The notes: generated from the letters alone by a model not told the origin. Shown: positions 19,735-31,300, counted from the stretch's first letter. The stretch: DNA of 64,000 nt from Micromonospora sp. WMMA1363 (GCF_030345795.1 NZ_JAUALB010000001.1:2906001-2970000), one strand, 5' to 3'. Numbers and translations: made by a program.

Positions 19735-19817
19735 GCCATAATCATGAGGCGTAGCGGAGCCCGCCACGAGTTGGTGCGGCTCGGTGCGGCCGGGCGCACA
19801 CCGACAGGAGGTCGCGG

Positions 19818-21368
19818 GTGGGTTGGCTCGACCGGGTCGGCGACCAGGTTGATGCCCTGACACGGGCTCGGGAGCTGCAGGAATCGAGCCGCTCCGCCGA
19901 GGCGTACACCGTCCTCGACCGGGTGCTCGCCGGCACCACCGACCCGTACACCCGCGCCGACGCGCTGGTGCAGCGCCTCTCCGCGGTGCTCAACCTGGGT
20001 CGCACGGCCGAATACACGCGGGCCATCGAGGAGGCGACCACCGCCGTCCGCGACCTCGCCGAGCCGTACCCGCACGGGCACCTGAACGCGCTCGCCGCGC
20101 TCGCCGCCCACCACCAGGGCGCGCTGGACCGGTGCGTCACCCACCTGGTGCGGGCCGCCCGGGCGCTGGGCGCGGTGGAGGATCCGGACCGAGACACCGC
20201 GTGGGGCTGGCACGACCTGGCCATGGCCTACTCCTACCTCAGCTTCCACGGGTACGCGCTCGGCGCCATCGAGCGGGCCCGACAGCTCGGGCTCACCGCG
20301 GGCATCCCGGAGGAGACCTTCGCCGCCCCCGGCATCCGGCTGCGCAACGCCGTCGCGCTGGACCACAACGGCGACAGCGACGGCTGCCTGCGGGTACTCC
20401 GGGACGTTGCCGGTGACCTGGGGCGCTTCTCGCGCGCGGGGCGGGCCAGCCGGCTACGCCCGAGCAGCCTCGCCGCGTACGGCTACGCCGCCGCGCGCCG
20501 CGCCGCGCTCGGCGACCGGCTGGAGACCGACACGGATGCCGCCCCGGCCCGGCTGCTCGGCCACGGCGGCGACAGCGCCCGCGTCCGGGACATGCGCCAG
20601 CTCGGCCAGGTATGCCTGGCCATCGCCGAGGGGCGCCCGATCGAGGCAGCCACCCGGCTGGACGGCGTGCGGGTGTCGACCGAGACACTGGGCGCGGCCG
20701 AGCCGGCCCGGCTGCGCAGCATCGCCCTGGGCCGCGCCGGCGACCACGCGGCGGCCCACCGCGCCGACCGGCTGGCGTTCCGGCTCGCCGCGCAACGCAA
20801 CGATCGGCTCCGAGACGTCTACATCGACGGGATCGCCGCCCGGATCGACCACGAGGAGATGCGCCGCGAGGCGGCCCGCTTCGAGGGCGAGGCGCTGACC
20901 GACCCGCTGACCGGGCTGCCCAACCGACGCCGGCTGGAGCGGTACATCGCGGCCGTGGTCGGCCGGGGCGAACCGGTGGTGATCGGCGTCTGCGACCTGG
21001 ACGGGTTCAAGGCGGTCAACACCCGACACGGCCACCACTCCGGTGACTTGGTCCTGCAACGCGTCGCCGGGGTCATCAACCGGGTGATGCGCCGCGGCGA
21101 CTTCGTGGCCCGCTACGGCGGGGACGAGTTCGTCGTGGTGCTGCCCGGCGCGGGGATGGCCGAGGCGGCCGACGTGGGGCGCCGGATCGAATCCGCCGTC
21201 CGAGCGGAGGACTGGGAGTCCCTGGTACCCGGCACCCCGGTCGGGGTCAGCGTCGGCTTCGCCGAGGTGGTCGCCAACGAGCGGGGTCCACACGACGCCC
21301 TCAACGCCGCCTTCGAGGCCGCCGACCGCGCGATGCTACGCGCAAAGACCAGCACCCACTCCTCCTGA
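19818..21368 (+). CDS. GGDEF diguanylate cyclase with a helical-repeat N-terminus
   Basis: The 516-residue product has an N-terminal region of about 350 residues, rich in Ala and Leu helices with a TPR-like look (for example RADALVQRLSAVLNLGRTAEYTRAIEEA). A C-terminal GGDEF domain follows. GVCDLDGFKAVN is the Mg2+/GTP site, RYGGDEF at residues 432-438 is the intact signature, and RRGD five residues before it matches the inhibitory I-site RxxD. An active, feedback-inhibited c-di-GMP synthase is therefore expected. No EAL, PAS or membrane segment is seen. It lies on the plus strand between prmC and prfA, its start diverging from prmC. Confidence 0.88.
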   Translation: MGWLDRVGDQVDALTRARELQESSRSAEAYTVLDRVLAGTTDPYTRADALVQRLSAVLNLGRTAEYTRAIEEATTAVRDLAEPYPHGHLNALAALAAHHQGALDRCVTHLVRAARALGAVEDPDRDTAWGWHDLAMAYSYLSFHGYALGAIERARQLGLTAGIPEETFAAPGIRLRNAVALDHNGDSDGCLRVLRDVAGDLGRFSRAGRASRLRPSSLAAYGYAAARRAALGDRLETDTDAAPARLLGHGGDSARVRDMRQLGQVCLAIAEGRPIEAATRLDGVRVSTETLGAAEPARLRSIALGRAGDHAAAHRADRLAFRLAAQRNDRLRDVYIDGIAARIDHEEMRREAARFEGEALTDPLTGLPNRRRLERYIAAVVGRGEPVVIGVCDLDGFKAVNTRHGHHSGDLVLQRVAGVINRVMRRGDFVARYGGDEFVVVLPGAGMAEAADVGRRIESAVRAEDWESLVPGTPVGVSVGFAEVVANERGPHDALNAAFEAADRAMLRAKTSTHSS

Positions 21369-21460
21369 CCCCCGCGCGCCTCCCTGCGCATCCGCTCCCG
21401 GCAGAGCGGCCGTCGCGCACGCGGCGGCCACGCCGTCCCGAAGCGCGGGGGGCGGGTTGG

Positions 21461-22549
21461 TCAGCGGCGGGACAGCTCCGGGTCACCGGCGAGGCGGGCG
21501 GCGCGGTCGGCCTCGGTGAGCGCGTCCAGCACGCCGTCCAGATCGCCGGCCAGCGCCAGGTCCAGGTTGTACGCGGTGTAACCGATGCGGTGATCGGTGA
21601 TCCGGTTCTGCGGAAAGTTGTACGTGCGGATCCGCTCCGAGCGGTCCACCGTCCGCACCTGCGCCTTGCGGGCGTCCGAGGCGGCCGCGTCGGCCTGCTC
21701 CTGGACAACCGCCAGGAGCCGGGCGCGCAGGATCCGCATCGCCTGCTCGCGGTTCTGCAACTGGGACTTCTCGTTCTGGCAGGAAACCACGATGCCGGTC
21801 GGCAGGTGAGTGATCCGGACCGCCGAGTCGGTGGTGTTCACCGACTGGCCACCCGGGCCGGACGAGCGGAACACGTCGATCCGCAGGTCGTTGAGATCGA
21901 CCGTGACGTCGACCTCCTCGGCCTCCGGCAGCACCAGCACACCGGCCGCGCTGGTGTGGATGCGACCCTGCGACTCGGTAACCGGGACCCGCTGCACGCG
22001 ATGCACGCCGCCCTCCCACTTCAGCCGGGACCAGACGCCGTTGCCGCCCTCGGGGACCCCCTTGTTCTTGATCGCCAGCGAGACGTCCTTGACCCCGCCC
22101 AGGTCGGAGTCCTGTGCGTCGATCACCTCGACGAGCCAGCCGTGGCGCTCGGCGTACCGGGTGTACATCCGCAGCAGGTCACCCGCGAAGAGAGCGGACT
22201 CCTCGCCGCCCTCCCCTGCCTTGATCTCGACGATGACATCCTTGGCGTCGTGCGGATCGCGCGGAATGAGCAGCTCGGCGAGCCGCTCCTCCAGCGCCGG
22301 CAGGGTCACCGCGATGGCCTCCGCCTCGGCGGCGAAGGCCGGGTCCTCGGTGGCCAGCTCCCTCGCCGCCACCAGGTCCGCCCGGGCCTGCTCCAATTCC
22401 CCGGCGGCCTTGTGCAGCGGCACCAGCTCCGCGTACCGCCGGCCGACCCGGCGGGCCGTGCTCTGGTCGGCGTGAATCGCCGGGTCGGCCAGCCGCTTCT
22501 CCAGCTCGGCGTACTCGTCGAGGAGGGCGGCCAGACGCTCGCTGCTCAT
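21461..22549 (-). CDS. prfA: Peptide chain release factor 1
   Basis: RF1 recognises UAA and UAG and triggers peptide release. The 362-residue protein has the codon-reading tripeptide as PVT ([15 protein letters not shown]) and the catalytic GGQ in [28 protein letters not shown]. Length and domain order are normal. The gene follows rpmE, with a hairpin between, and its modifying enzyme PrmC is encoded about 1.7 kb downstream past the GGDEF gene. Confidence 0.97.
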   Translation of the reverse strand: MSSERLAALLDEYAELEKRLADPAIHADQSTARRVGRRYAELVPLHKAAGELEQARADLVAARELATEDPAFAAEAEAIAVTLPALEERLAELLIPRDPHDAKDVIVEIKAGEGGEESALFAGDLLRMYTRYAERHGWLVEVIDAQDSDLGGVKDVSLAIKNKGVPEGGNGVWSRLKWEGGVHRVQRVPVTESQGRIHTSAAGVLVLPEAEEVDVTVDLNDLRIDVFRSSGPGGQSVNTTDSAVRITHLPTGIVVSCQNEKSQLQNREQAMRILRARLLAVVQEQADAAASDARKAQVRTVDRSERIRTYNFPQNRITDHRIGYTAYNLDLALAGDLDGVLDALTEADRAARLAGDPELSRR

Positions 22550-22620
22550 GGACAGACACTCCTTCGACGACGGCGCTGGACGGGGAATTCCGGGCGGCCC
22601 CGCCGGGGCGGAACACGGAC

Positions 22621-22656
22621 GGCGCCCGCGTCCGGCGGAAGCCGGACACGGGCGCC
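22621..22656 (-). terminator. Terminator of rpmE
   Basis: GGCGCCCG-C-GTCCGGC pairs with GCCGGAC-A-CGGGCGCC around a GGAA loop, ten bases after the rpmE stop. This is a long GC-rich stem with one internal mismatch. Confidence 0.75.
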
Positions 22657-22666
22657 GAACAGGACG

Positions 22667-22891
22667 TTACTTGCCCTTCTTGGCCTGAACCTTGGCGTAC
22701 TTCTGCTGGAACTTCGCCACCCGGCCCGCGGTGTCCAGGACGCGCTGCTTGCCGGTGTAGAACGGGTGGCAGGCGCTGCACGTCTCGACGTGGATGGAAC
22801 CACCCTTGGCGGTGCTGCGGGTGGTGAAGGTGTTGCCGCAGGAGCAGGTGACGTCGGTGGTCACGTACTCCGGGTGAATGTTGGGCTTCAT
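22667..22891 (-). CDS. rpmE: 50S ribosomal protein L31, zinc-binding form
   Basis: The 74-residue protein starts [20 protein letters not shown] and contains the four cysteines of the C+ form (CSCGNTF and [12 protein letters not shown]). It therefore binds zinc, in contrast to the C- paralogue induced when zinc is low. ATG at 22891 gives the exact family start. It lies between rho and prfA, the standard order in actinobacteria. Confidence 0.97.
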   Translation of the reverse strand: MKPNIHPEYVTTDVTCSCGNTFTTRSTAKGGSIHVETCSACHPFYTGKQRVLDTAGRVAKFQQKYAKVQAKKGK

Positions 22892-23360
22892 GTCGCCTCG
22901 GTCCTCTCGTCGTTGGTCGCCGGGTCGCCCCCGTCCTCGGTGTGCGACGGTGAGGGCGTGAACCGGAACCGGTGGCCGACTGACCAGTGTGCCATGGACG
23001 TACGCCCGCCAGGCAATCGGGCGGCACAGCCGGTCCGGCATCGACAACGTCCGCCCGCACTCCCGCATTCCCAGCCAGCCGCCGGGCATTCCCGCACGCC
23101 CGACGGCCCCCGTCGGGGCGTACCACCGCAGTGAGTGGTGGCCCGCCTGATCGCCGCCCGGGGACTGCCCGCTCCGGCAGGACCACGGTTGCCCGTGCCC
23201 TGCAACCGTCCCTGCCTCGAGCCGACCCGGGACGATCCGCGCCGGATCTCGCACGGCGAACGGCTCGTCACGCGGCGGGCGCCGACTGGCAGACACGCCA
23301 CAACGGCGAGGGGGCGTGGCCCAGCGGCCGCGCCCCCTCGCCTCGATCTACCGGGAGAGG
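22892..23360. other. Spacer of about 470 bases between rho and rpmE
   Basis: Apart from the rho terminator at 23305-23342, I see no gene here. Open frames on both strands lack conserved sequence and a ribosome binding site. It probably holds the rpmE promoter and leader. Confidence 0.5.
23305..23342 (-). terminator. Terminator of rho
   Basis: GGCGAGGGGGCG pairs with CGCCCCCTCGCC (12 bp, 14-base loop containing further GC pairs) about 20 bases after the rho stop. Confidence 0.75.
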
Positions 23361-25499
23361 TCACTCCCCCGGCGTCGACTTCGCGATCTGCATCAGGAAC
23401 TCGATGTTGGTCCGCGACTGCTTGAGCCGGTCCAGCAGCAGGTCCAGCGCGGCCTGCGAGTCCAGCGAGTGCAGGACCTTTCGGAGCTTGTGCACGATGG
23501 CCAGCTCCTCCGGCGCGAGCAGGATCTCCTCCTTACGCGTGCCGGACGGGTGGATGTCGATGGCCGGGAAGGTCCGCTTGTCGGCGATCTTCCGGTCCAG
23601 CTTCAGCTCCGCGTTACCGGTGCCCTTGAACTCCTCGAAGATGACCGTGTCCGCCATCGAACCGGTTTCCACCAGCGCGGTGGCGAGGATGGTCAGCGAA
23701 CCACCGTTCTCGATGTTTCGGGCGGCACCCAGGAACCGCTTCGGCGGGTACAGCGCGGTCGAGTCGATACCACCCGACATGATCCGACCGCTGGCCGGCG
23801 CCGCCAGGTTGTACGACCGGCCGAGCCTGGTCACCGAGTCGAGCAGCACGACCACGTCGTGGCCCAGCTCGACGAGTCGCTTCGCCCGCTCGATCGCCAG
23901 CTCGGCAACGGTGGTGTGGTCCTGCGGCGGGCGGTCGAACGTCGCCGCGATGACCTCGCCCTTCACCGACCGCTGCATGTCGGTGACCTCTTCGGGGCGC
24001 TCGTCCACCAGCACCACCATGAGGTGGCACTCCGGGTTGTTGTGGGTGATCGCGTTCGCGATCGCCTGCAGCACCATCGTCTTGCCGGCCTTCGGCGGTG
24101 ACACGATGAGCGCACGCTGACCCTTGCCGATCGGCATGACGAGGTCGATCACCCGGGTGGTGAGGATGTGCGGCTCGCTCTCCAGCCGCAGCCGCTCCTG
24201 CGGGTACAGCGGAGTCAGCTTGTAGAACTCCGGCCGGCGCTTGGCCTCCTCCGGCTCCATCCCGTTGATGGTGTCCAGCCGGACGAGCGGGTTGTACTTG
24301 TCCCGCCGCTGCTCGCCGTCCCGCGTCGCCCGCACCGCACCGGTGATCGCGTCGCCGCGCCGCAGGCCGTACTTCTTGATCTGCGACATCGAGACATACA
24401 CGTCGTTCGGGCCGGCCAGGTAGCCGGTGGTGCGCACGAAGGCGTAGTTGTCCAGCACGTCGATGATGCCGGCCACCGGGACGAGCACGTCATCCTCGCT
24501 GACCTGCGGCTCGCGGCCGCCGTCGCCGCCCTCGGAACGGTCGCCGCGGCCCCGGCGGCGGTCCCGGAAACGGCTGCGTCGGCCACGCCGGCCGCCGCTC
24601 TCGCCGTCGTCCTCGCCGTCGCCGTCCCGCTGACCCCGGTCGTTGGTTCGGTCACCGCGCTCGTTCCGGTCACCGCGCTCGGCCCGCTCGCCCCGGTCGT
24701 TGCGCTCGCCCCGCTCGCCCCGGTCGTTGCGCTCGGCCCGCTCGCCCCGGTCGTTGCGCTCGGCCCGCTCGCCCCGGTCGTTACGGTCGCCCCGGTCGTT
24801 GCGGTCGCCCCGGTCGTTGCGGTCGCCCCGCTCGCCCCGGTCGTTACGGTCGCCCCGCTCGCCCCGGTCGTTACGGTCGCCCCGCTCGCCCCGGTCGTTA
24901 CGGTCGCCCCGCTCGCCCCGGTCGTTACGGTCGCCCCGCTCGCCCCGGTCGTTGCGCTCACCCCGGTCACGGCCGCCACGGCCCTCACCACGGTCGGCCC
25001 GCTCGCCAGCCTCGGTCTCCTCAGGCCGGGACTCGACCCGAGCCTCACCGCCACGGGCCTCACCGGCCTCACCGCCACGAGCCTCGGCGGCCCCACGACC
25101 ACGCCGGCTCCGGGCACGGCCGGTGGCCTCGGCGGCAGCCGTTGGCTCTGCCTGCTGCTCCGCCGGACGTCGTTCGGCCTCCGGCCGCTCGGCCGGCTCG
25201 CGAACCTCGGCGTGGACCTCCTCCCGGGCAGGGGCGGCCGCAGCCGCGACCTCGGCCCGCGGTCGAGGGGTCCCGGTGGCGGCCCCGCCACCCTGGCGCT
25301 CGGAGATCGCGCTGATCAACTCGCCCTTACGCATACGAGCAGTGCCCGAGATGCCGAGCGACGCGGCCAGGCTCTGAAGCTCCGGCAACAGCATCGCCGA
25401 CAGACCGGTGCCGCTGCGTCGCCTGCGGGTGGGAGCAGCATTCTTGGCATCGCCAGCGACGTTGGAAACATCCGACGTCACGTCGGTGGTGTCGCTCAA
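23361..25499 (-). CDS. rho: Transcription termination factor Rho with a long Arg/Asp/Gly repeat insert
   Basis: Rho is the RNA-dependent ATPase that ends transcription. The 712-residue product has an N-terminal SAP-like helix region ([19 protein letters not shown] and [11 protein letters not shown]). Next comes a disordered insert of roughly residues 75-325, then the RNA-binding OB domain ([22 protein letters not shown]) and the ATPase core with Walker [23 protein letters not shown] and the [13 protein letters not shown] helix. The insert contains many [13 protein letters not shown] 6- or 9-residue repeats. Such inserts occur in other high-GC actinobacterial Rho proteins and are thought to bind RNA. 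All catalytic parts look intact. Confidence 0.96.
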   Translation of the reverse strand: MSDTTDVTSDVSNVAGDAKNAAPTRRRRSGTGLSAMLLPELQSLAASLGISGTARMRKGELISAISERQGGGAATGTPRPRAEVAAAAAPAREEVHAEVREPAERPEAERRPAEQQAEPTAAAEATGRARSRRGRGAAEARGGEAGEARGGEARVESRPEETEAGERADRGEGRGGRDRGERNDRGERGDRNDRGERGDRNDRGERGDRNDRGERGDRNDRGERGDRNDRGDRNDRGDRNDRGERAERNDRGERAERNDRGERGERNDRGERAERGDRNERGDRTNDRGQRDGDGEDDGESGGRRGRRSRFRDRRRGRGDRSEGGDGGREPQVSEDDVLVPVAGIIDVLDNYAFVRTTGYLAGPNDVYVSMSQIKKYGLRRGDAITGAVRATRDGEQRRDKYNPLVRLDTINGMEPEEAKRRPEFYKLTPLYPQERLRLESEPHILTTRVIDLVMPIGKGQRALIVSPPKAGKTMVLQAIANAITHNNPECHLMVVLVDERPEEVTDMQRSVKGEVIAATFDRPPQDHTTVAELAIERAKRLVELGHDVVVLLDSVTRLGRSYNLAAPASGRIMSGGIDSTALYPPKRFLGAARNIENGGSLTILATALVETGSMADTVIFEEFKGTGNAELKLDRKIADKRTFPAIDIHPSGTRKEEILLAPEELAIVHKLRKVLHSLDSQAALDLLLDRLKQSRTNIEFLMQIAKSTPGE
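24655..24965 (-). repeat. 18/27-bp coding repeats in rho
   Basis: On the minus strand the units encode DRGDRN (18 bp) or DRGERGDRN (27 bp), mixed with ERAERN variants, over about 310 bases. Several 27-bp copies are identical, so the array probably expands and contracts by slippage or recombination without breaking frame. Confidence 0.85.
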
Positions 25500-25791
25500 T
25501 GGATTCCTTCCCTCGATAGGCCGGGACTGCCCGGAGTCGCATCAGGTGGCCGGGCGGCCTCGGTGCACCCGCCTCGCAAGGACGCGTCGCGGGAGTCTGT
25601 GACACAGCAGCCGGTCGCTGTTCCCGACTCACCGACGTGGTGACCGGGGCTCGCCGTCTGCGACGACCTGTGAAGACTGCGGTGCGGCGTGGCCTAGGCA
25701 GGGGTGACGGGCTTACCGCCGAAAGCTTCGGGGGTGCGCCGCCCCGCAGGAAGATCGCATGCTTCGCGGCTGTGCTAAGTCTAGAGCGTAA

Positions 25792-26736
25792 TCAACTCTT
25801 CCGACCTGCGGCAACAGGGTCCCGCTCCGCGTGTCCCAGTCTACCCCGCGCGACCCGGGCACCGTGTGCCGGTATCGGCAACCGCCAGAGCTGCCAATCT
25901 GTTCCCGGGTCGAGGTCGACCGGCGGCTCGGACAGCGCCAGCACAGCCGGTCCCGCCCCGGAAATCACAGCCGCCACACCGGCCGCACGCAGCGCACCGA
26001 CCAAAGCCGCCGGGCCGGGCATGCCCGCGGCCCGGTAGGGCTGGTGTAGCCGGTCGACGGTGGCCGGAAGCAGCAGCTCCGGCGCCGCGGTGAGCGCGTG
26101 CACCAGCAGCGCGGCGCGGCCGGCGTTCAGCGCCGCGTCGTGGTGCGGCACGGTGGGCGGCAGCGCCGCCCGTGCCGTCGCCGTGAGGCCGCGTTCCGCC
26201 GGCACGAACACCGTCGGCCGGACCGCGTCGGCGACCTGCAGCGACACCGCCCGTGCGCCATCCGGCTCCGTCCACGCCACGGTGAACCCGCCGAGCAGAC
26301 AGGGCGCCACGTTGTCCGGATGGCCCTCGATCCGGGCGGCCAGCCGCAGCACCGCCGCGTCGTCCATTCGCCGCCCCCCTTCGATCACCAGGGCCCGGGC
26401 CAGCAGCACACCGGCGACGATCGCCGCCGACGAGGAGCCGAGCCCACGCGCCTGGGGGATGCGATTGACGCACTCCACCGCAACCCCCGGCGGCTGCCCG
26501 CCGAGCTCGTCGAAGGCGACCCGCATCGCGCTCACCACCAGGTGCCGCTCGTCCTCGGGCAGCCCGCCGGCCCCTTCACCGGTCACGGAGACCGTGACGC
26601 CGTCAGCGGTGACCTCGGCCGCGACATCGTCATACAACGCCAGCGCTAGCCCCAGCGAGTCGAAGCCGGGCCCGAGATTGGCACTGGTGGCGGGGACCCG
26701 CACCCGGATCGGGTCGGGGCTGAATGTCGTTGACAC
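25792..26736 (-). CDS. thrB: Homoserine kinase
   Basis: ThrB phosphorylates homoserine in threonine synthesis. The 314-residue GHMP kinase has PATSANLGPGFDSLGLAL near the start, the ATP loop PQARGLGSSSAAIVAGVLLA and a C-terminal ISGAGPAVLAL motif. The start is GTG. It normally follows thrC directly; here an MFS and an RND exporter gene lie between them on the same strand. A 290-base spacer with the rho leader follows. Confidence 0.95.
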   Translation of the reverse strand: MSTTFSPDPIRVRVPATSANLGPGFDSLGLALALYDDVAAEVTADGVTVSVTGEGAGGLPEDERHLVVSAMRVAFDELGGQPPGVAVECVNRIPQARGLGSSSAAIVAGVLLARALVIEGGRRMDDAAVLRLAARIEGHPDNVAPCLLGGFTVAWTEPDGARAVSLQVADAVRPTVFVPAERGLTATARAALPPTVPHHDAALNAGRAALLVHALTAAPELLLPATVDRLHQPYRAAGMPGPAALVGALRAAGVAAVISGAGPAVLALSEPPVDLDPGTDWQLWRLPIPAHGARVARGRLGHAERDPVAAGRKS

Positions 26737-26838
26737 GCGCCCATGCTAGGGCCGCCCACCGACGTCACGGACCTCCGCCCGCACCGTGGGAAAGGCGGGC
26801 GGGGAACGGAGCGCTCCGCCGCCCCACCGGTACGCGGG

Positions 26839-28083
26839 CTATCGGACCACCGACGGGTCGGGGTTCACGACCGGGTCGGTCAACGAGAGCCGGCGGGTCG
26901 CGATCCGCCAGCCGACCGCATAGACCAGGGTGACCAGGCCGCAGCCCGCCAGCACCACCCGCTCGTCGACGACGTCCACCACGGACGCGACGACCAGTTG
27001 GCTCACCGAGATGGCGAGCGTCGCCAACATCATGTCCGTGGCGAAGACCCGGCCCCGCAACCGGTCCGGCACCTCACCTTGGAGGGCGAAGTTCGACATC
27101 ACCCAGTTGCTACCGCCCGCGAAGTGCGCCACGAAGACCAGCACGAGCACCACCGGGAACCAGTCGGCGACCGAGGTGCCGAGGTAGGCCAGCCCGTACA
27201 GCGACATCGACAACGCCAGACCGGGGAGCAGCCAGGCCCGGTTGCCCAGCACCCGCCGCATCAGGATCGGGCCGACCAGCGCACCCGCGCCGCGCACCGC
27301 GAAGAGCAGGCCGGTGCCGATCGGGCCCGCCCCGTACAGGCCCGCCAGCAGTGGGAACACGGTCAGCACGCCGTTGCCGAGGCCGACGGCGGACTTCACC
27401 GTCACCAGCGCCAGCACCCGGGGCCGGTGCCCGATGTAGCCGAGCGCCTCCCGGACCGCCGCCCACGTCTGCAACGCCGGCCGGTCCCGGTCCCGCGGGG
27501 CCTGCAACGGCCGGCGGATCCGCGCTGCCAGAACCGCCGCCAGGACCAGGCCGGCGGCCGCAACCCAGAAGCAGGCGTACGGGCCGACGGCGCTGCTGAG
27601 CACCCCGCCCAGGGACGCGCCGACGATCGTCATCGTGCCCCAGGCGGAACCCGCGACCGCGTTGCCCGCCGCCAGTTCGTCCGGATCCAGCACGTTCGGC
27701 AGGGCGGCCTGGGCGGCCGGCGAGTAGAAGGCCTTGGCAACCGCCACCACACCGATGCCCACCATCGCCAACCAGGCCGTGCCGGCGCCGCGAACACCAA
27801 GCAGCAGCAGCACGCCGAGCACAGCGGCGATGTTCGACCCGATCATGATCTTGCGGCGGTCGAACCGGTCCGCCACGGTCCCGGTGTACGGCAGTAGCAG
27901 CGCCACGATGCCGGTGTCCACGGCGAGCACCAGCGCCCCCCACACGCCGCTGCCGGTCAGCGACGGCAGCAGCACCAGCAAGGGCACCATCACGAACCAG
28001 TCGGCGCCGAACACCACCAGCTCGGCCAGGAAAAGGTTGCGAAAGTTCCCGTTGCGGCGCAGGACCGAGAGGATCGACGGCAC
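26839..28083 (-). CDS. MFS transporter, 12 membrane segments
   Basis: The 414-residue protein begins at GTG 28083 (VPSILSVLRRNGNFRNLFLAELVVF), the usual start of EntS/MefA-like actinobacterial exporters. About 12 hydrophobic segments are seen. The loop between segments 2 and 3 reads GTVADRFDRRKIMIGSN, the MFS motif A, and VPDRLRGRVFATDMM lies in the C-terminal half. Substrate unknown. It sits between thrB and an RND exporter, inside what is usually a compact threonine operon, which raises the possibility of amino-acid export, but drug export is equally likely. Confidence 0.85.
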   Translation of the reverse strand: MPSILSVLRRNGNFRNLFLAELVVFGADWFVMVPLLVLLPSLTGSGVWGALVLAVDTGIVALLLPYTGTVADRFDRRKIMIGSNIAAVLGVLLLLGVRGAGTAWLAMVGIGVVAVAKAFYSPAAQAALPNVLDPDELAAGNAVAGSAWGTMTIVGASLGGVLSSAVGPYACFWVAAAGLVLAAVLAARIRRPLQAPRDRDRPALQTWAAVREALGYIGHRPRVLALVTVKSAVGLGNGVLTVFPLLAGLYGAGPIGTGLLFAVRGAGALVGPILMRRVLGNRAWLLPGLALSMSLYGLAYLGTSVADWFPVVLVLVFVAHFAGGSNWVMSNFALQGEVPDRLRGRVFATDMMLATLAISVSQLVVASVVDVVDERVVLAGCGLVTLVYAVGWRIATRRLSLTDPVVNPDPSVVR

Positions 28084-28325
28084 GCAGCGGACCCTACCCG
28101 GCCGGCGTACGACCGTCCGCCGTCGCGCGGACAACCGACAGCGACTCACATCACCGCGCCTCGCCCCACCCGCAGCCGAGACGGCTCCGCCTTCCCCGGC
28201 GTCCGGGGACCCGCCGGGCCGCCGCCCGGGGCGCGGGGCGCGGGCCGCGCCTCGGGCACATCGGCCCGGCGCGCCCCCGGACCGGCACGAGGGCGTTCCG
28301 GCGGGGGCGTTCCGGGTGGGTGCCG

Positions 28326-31300
28326 TTACTCGGCGGGCGGGAGCGGCGAGGTACGGCTCTTCGGCAGCCGCAACACCTCGAACTGGTCGGTGCCGTCGAC
28401 CAGCGCCGCCGACGGGTGGCCGGCGGCCCCGGCGCCGGACGCGGCGGTGTCGGCACCGATCACGGCCGGCTCGGGCTCGACGGTCCGCTCGGCCCGCGCC
28501 GGGGCGGTGTCTGCCGACGGGCCGACCGGCGCGGGTGTCCGGCGCGAGCGCGCGCCCAGAGCCCGGACCAGTTCCTTCGTGTGCTCCACCATCGCGTACA
28601 GGGTCGGCACCAGCACCAGGGTGAGCAGCGTCGAGCTGAGCAGGCCGCCGATCACCACGATCGCCAGCGGCTTCGAGATGAAGCCACCCTCGCCGGTGAG
28701 CCCCAGGGCCATCGGCACCAGCGCGAAGATCGTGGCGACCGCGGTCATCAGGATCGGCCGCAGCCTCCGGCGGCCGCCTTCGACGACCGCCTCCTGGACT
28801 CCCATGCCCTGCGCCCGGTACTGGTTGACCAGATCGAGGAGCACGATCGCGTTGGTCACCACGATGCCGACGAGCATGAGCACGCCGATCAACGCCGGCA
28901 CGCCCAGCGGTGTACCAGTGGCCAGCAGCAGCGCGATCGCACCGGTGGCCGCGAAGGGGACGGAGACCAACAGAATCAACGCCTGGGTCAGGCTGCGGAA
29001 GGTCGCCACCATGATCAGGAAGACGATCGCGATGGCGGCCAGCACCGCCAGGCCCAGGTCGGCGAAGGCCTCCGCCTGGTCAGCGCTCACCCCGCCGATG
29101 TCGAACGTCGCCCCGGGGACGTCAAGGGCGTCCAGCTTCTCGCGCAGCTCCTGACTGATCGCGCCGAGGTTGGATCCGGTGGCCGTGCCGGTGACGGAGA
29201 CGCTACGCTCGCCGTCGATCCGGGTGACCTGCTGCGGCCCCGCGACCCGGTCAACCGCTGCCACGTCGCCCAGCTTCACCACGCCGATCGGCAGCGCGCG
29301 CAGCTCGTCGACGGATACCGGCGGCTGCGCGCCGAGCCGCAGCACGACGTCCCGCTGTCCGGCGTCGAGCGTCACCCGGCCGAGCGGGGCACCGCGGTAC
29401 GCCTGGGCCACGAGCTGGCCGACCGCGGCCTCGGTCAGCCCCACCTGGGCCGCCTTCGCCCGGTCGACGGTGACCTGGATCCGGTCCGCCTGGTCGGTGA
29501 GACTGGTGGCGACGTCCTCGACCCCGTCGAGCCCCTTCATCGCCGCCTCGACGTCGGCGGCGGCGCGGCTGAGCGTCACCGGGTCGGCGGCCCGGACGAC
29601 CACCGCCAACTGGTTGGCGGAGGCGCCGCCCTGCCCGGAGCCGAAGGTGATCTCACCGATCCCGCCGCCGAGCGCGTCGAGCTCCGCGCGAAGGATCCCG
29701 CGCATCTCCTTCGCGTCGGTGTCGTCACCGAGGGTGAGCGACCAGGTGGCGACGTTGTTGCCGCCGGGACCGGCCCACGGCGTGTCGCCGGAGCCCGCGG
29801 TCACCTGGTACGTCTCGACGCCCGCGGTCCGGGCCAGCACCGCCTCGACCTGTCGGGCCGCCGCGTCGGTGCCGGCCAGTCCGGTGCCGGCCGGCAGCTC
29901 CTGCGTCATGCTCAGCGTGTCCTGGCCGGAGTCGTCGAGGAAGTTCGTCTCCAGCTGGCGGGACAGCCCGAACGTACCGAGCAGCACCAGCACGCCGAGG
30001 CCGAGGGTGATCCAGCGGGTGGCCCACGTGCGGGTGGCGAAACCGATGACCGGCAGGTATCCCCGCTGCAACGGGCTGCGCAGTTCCTTCTCCTCCGCGG
30101 CCCGGCGTACGGCCGCGTCGTCGGCGGTGCCGCCGGCCGGCTTGAGGAACCAGTACGCCAACACCGGGATGACGGTCAGCGACACCAGGAGCGAGGCGAC
30201 CAGCGCCACCGTGACGGTGATCGCGAACGGCGCGAAGAGCTGCCCGACGAAACCGCCGACCAACGCGATCGGTGCGAACACGGCGACCGTGGTGAGCGTG
30301 GAGGCGGTCACCGCGCCGGCCACCTCGCGGACGGCGGTGCGGATGGCGTCCCGCTTGGCCTCGCCGTACTCCAGGTGCCGCTTGATGTTCTCGAGCACCA
30401 CGATCGAGTCGTCGACCACCCGGCCGACAGCGATGGTCAACGCGCCGAGAGTGAGCAGGTTGAGCGAGTAGTCGCCGATCCAGAGGGCGATCAGAGCGAC
30501 CACCACCGACAGCGGGATGGAGACCGCGGTCACGGCCGTCGACCGGACGGAGAGCAGGAAGACCAGAATCACCACCACCGCCATCACCAGGCCCAGCAGA
30601 CCCTCGGTGGTGAGACTCTCGATCGACTTCTCGACGAACGGGGCCTGGTCGAAGACCACGGTCAGTTCGGCGCCGACGGCACCGCGCAGGTCGGCGAGCC
30701 GCTCCCGAATCTCGTGCGAGATCTCCACGGCGTTGCCGTCCGGCGTCGCGGTGACCGCGATACCCAGGCTGTCCCGGCCGTTGGTACGGGTGATCGCGGT
30801 GGCCGGCGCGAGCTGCTGCTCGACGGTCGCGACGTCGCCGAGGCGCACCGGGGGCGTCCCGGTGAGGACGATTCCCCGCAGGTCGTCGAGGGTGGCCAGC
30901 GGCATCCCGACCTGGACCGGGAGCGCGATGTCGCCGTCGACGAGCACGCCGGCCGGCACAGCCACTCCGTTGGCCCGCAGCGCCGCGCCGATCGCGGTCG
31001 CCTGGACGCGCGCCGCCGCGAGCTTGGCCGGGTCGGGGGCGACGACGACGAGCTCGTCGCGGGTTCCGGTCACCTCGACGGCACGGACACCCTCGATCGA
31101 TTCCAGCTCGGGAACGACCGTGGCTTGGAGTTTCTCGCTCAGGGCGCGCTCGTCGCCGCCGGACGCCGCGAGCACCACCGCTGGCAGGTCGTCCGTGCCA
31201 CCGGCGATGACCTGCGGGTCGACCCCGTCGGGCAGCTGGGCATCGACCCGGTTGAGCGCGGTCTGCATCTTGTTGACCACGTCGTCCACGTCGGTGCCGA

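Noticed and set aside
23130..23340. Possible decayed nucleoside kinase gene between rpmE and rho (a stretch reading [10 protein letters not shown])
   Set aside because: Only about ten residues resemble a P-loop, the glycine pattern is poor, and neighbouring frames show nothing further.
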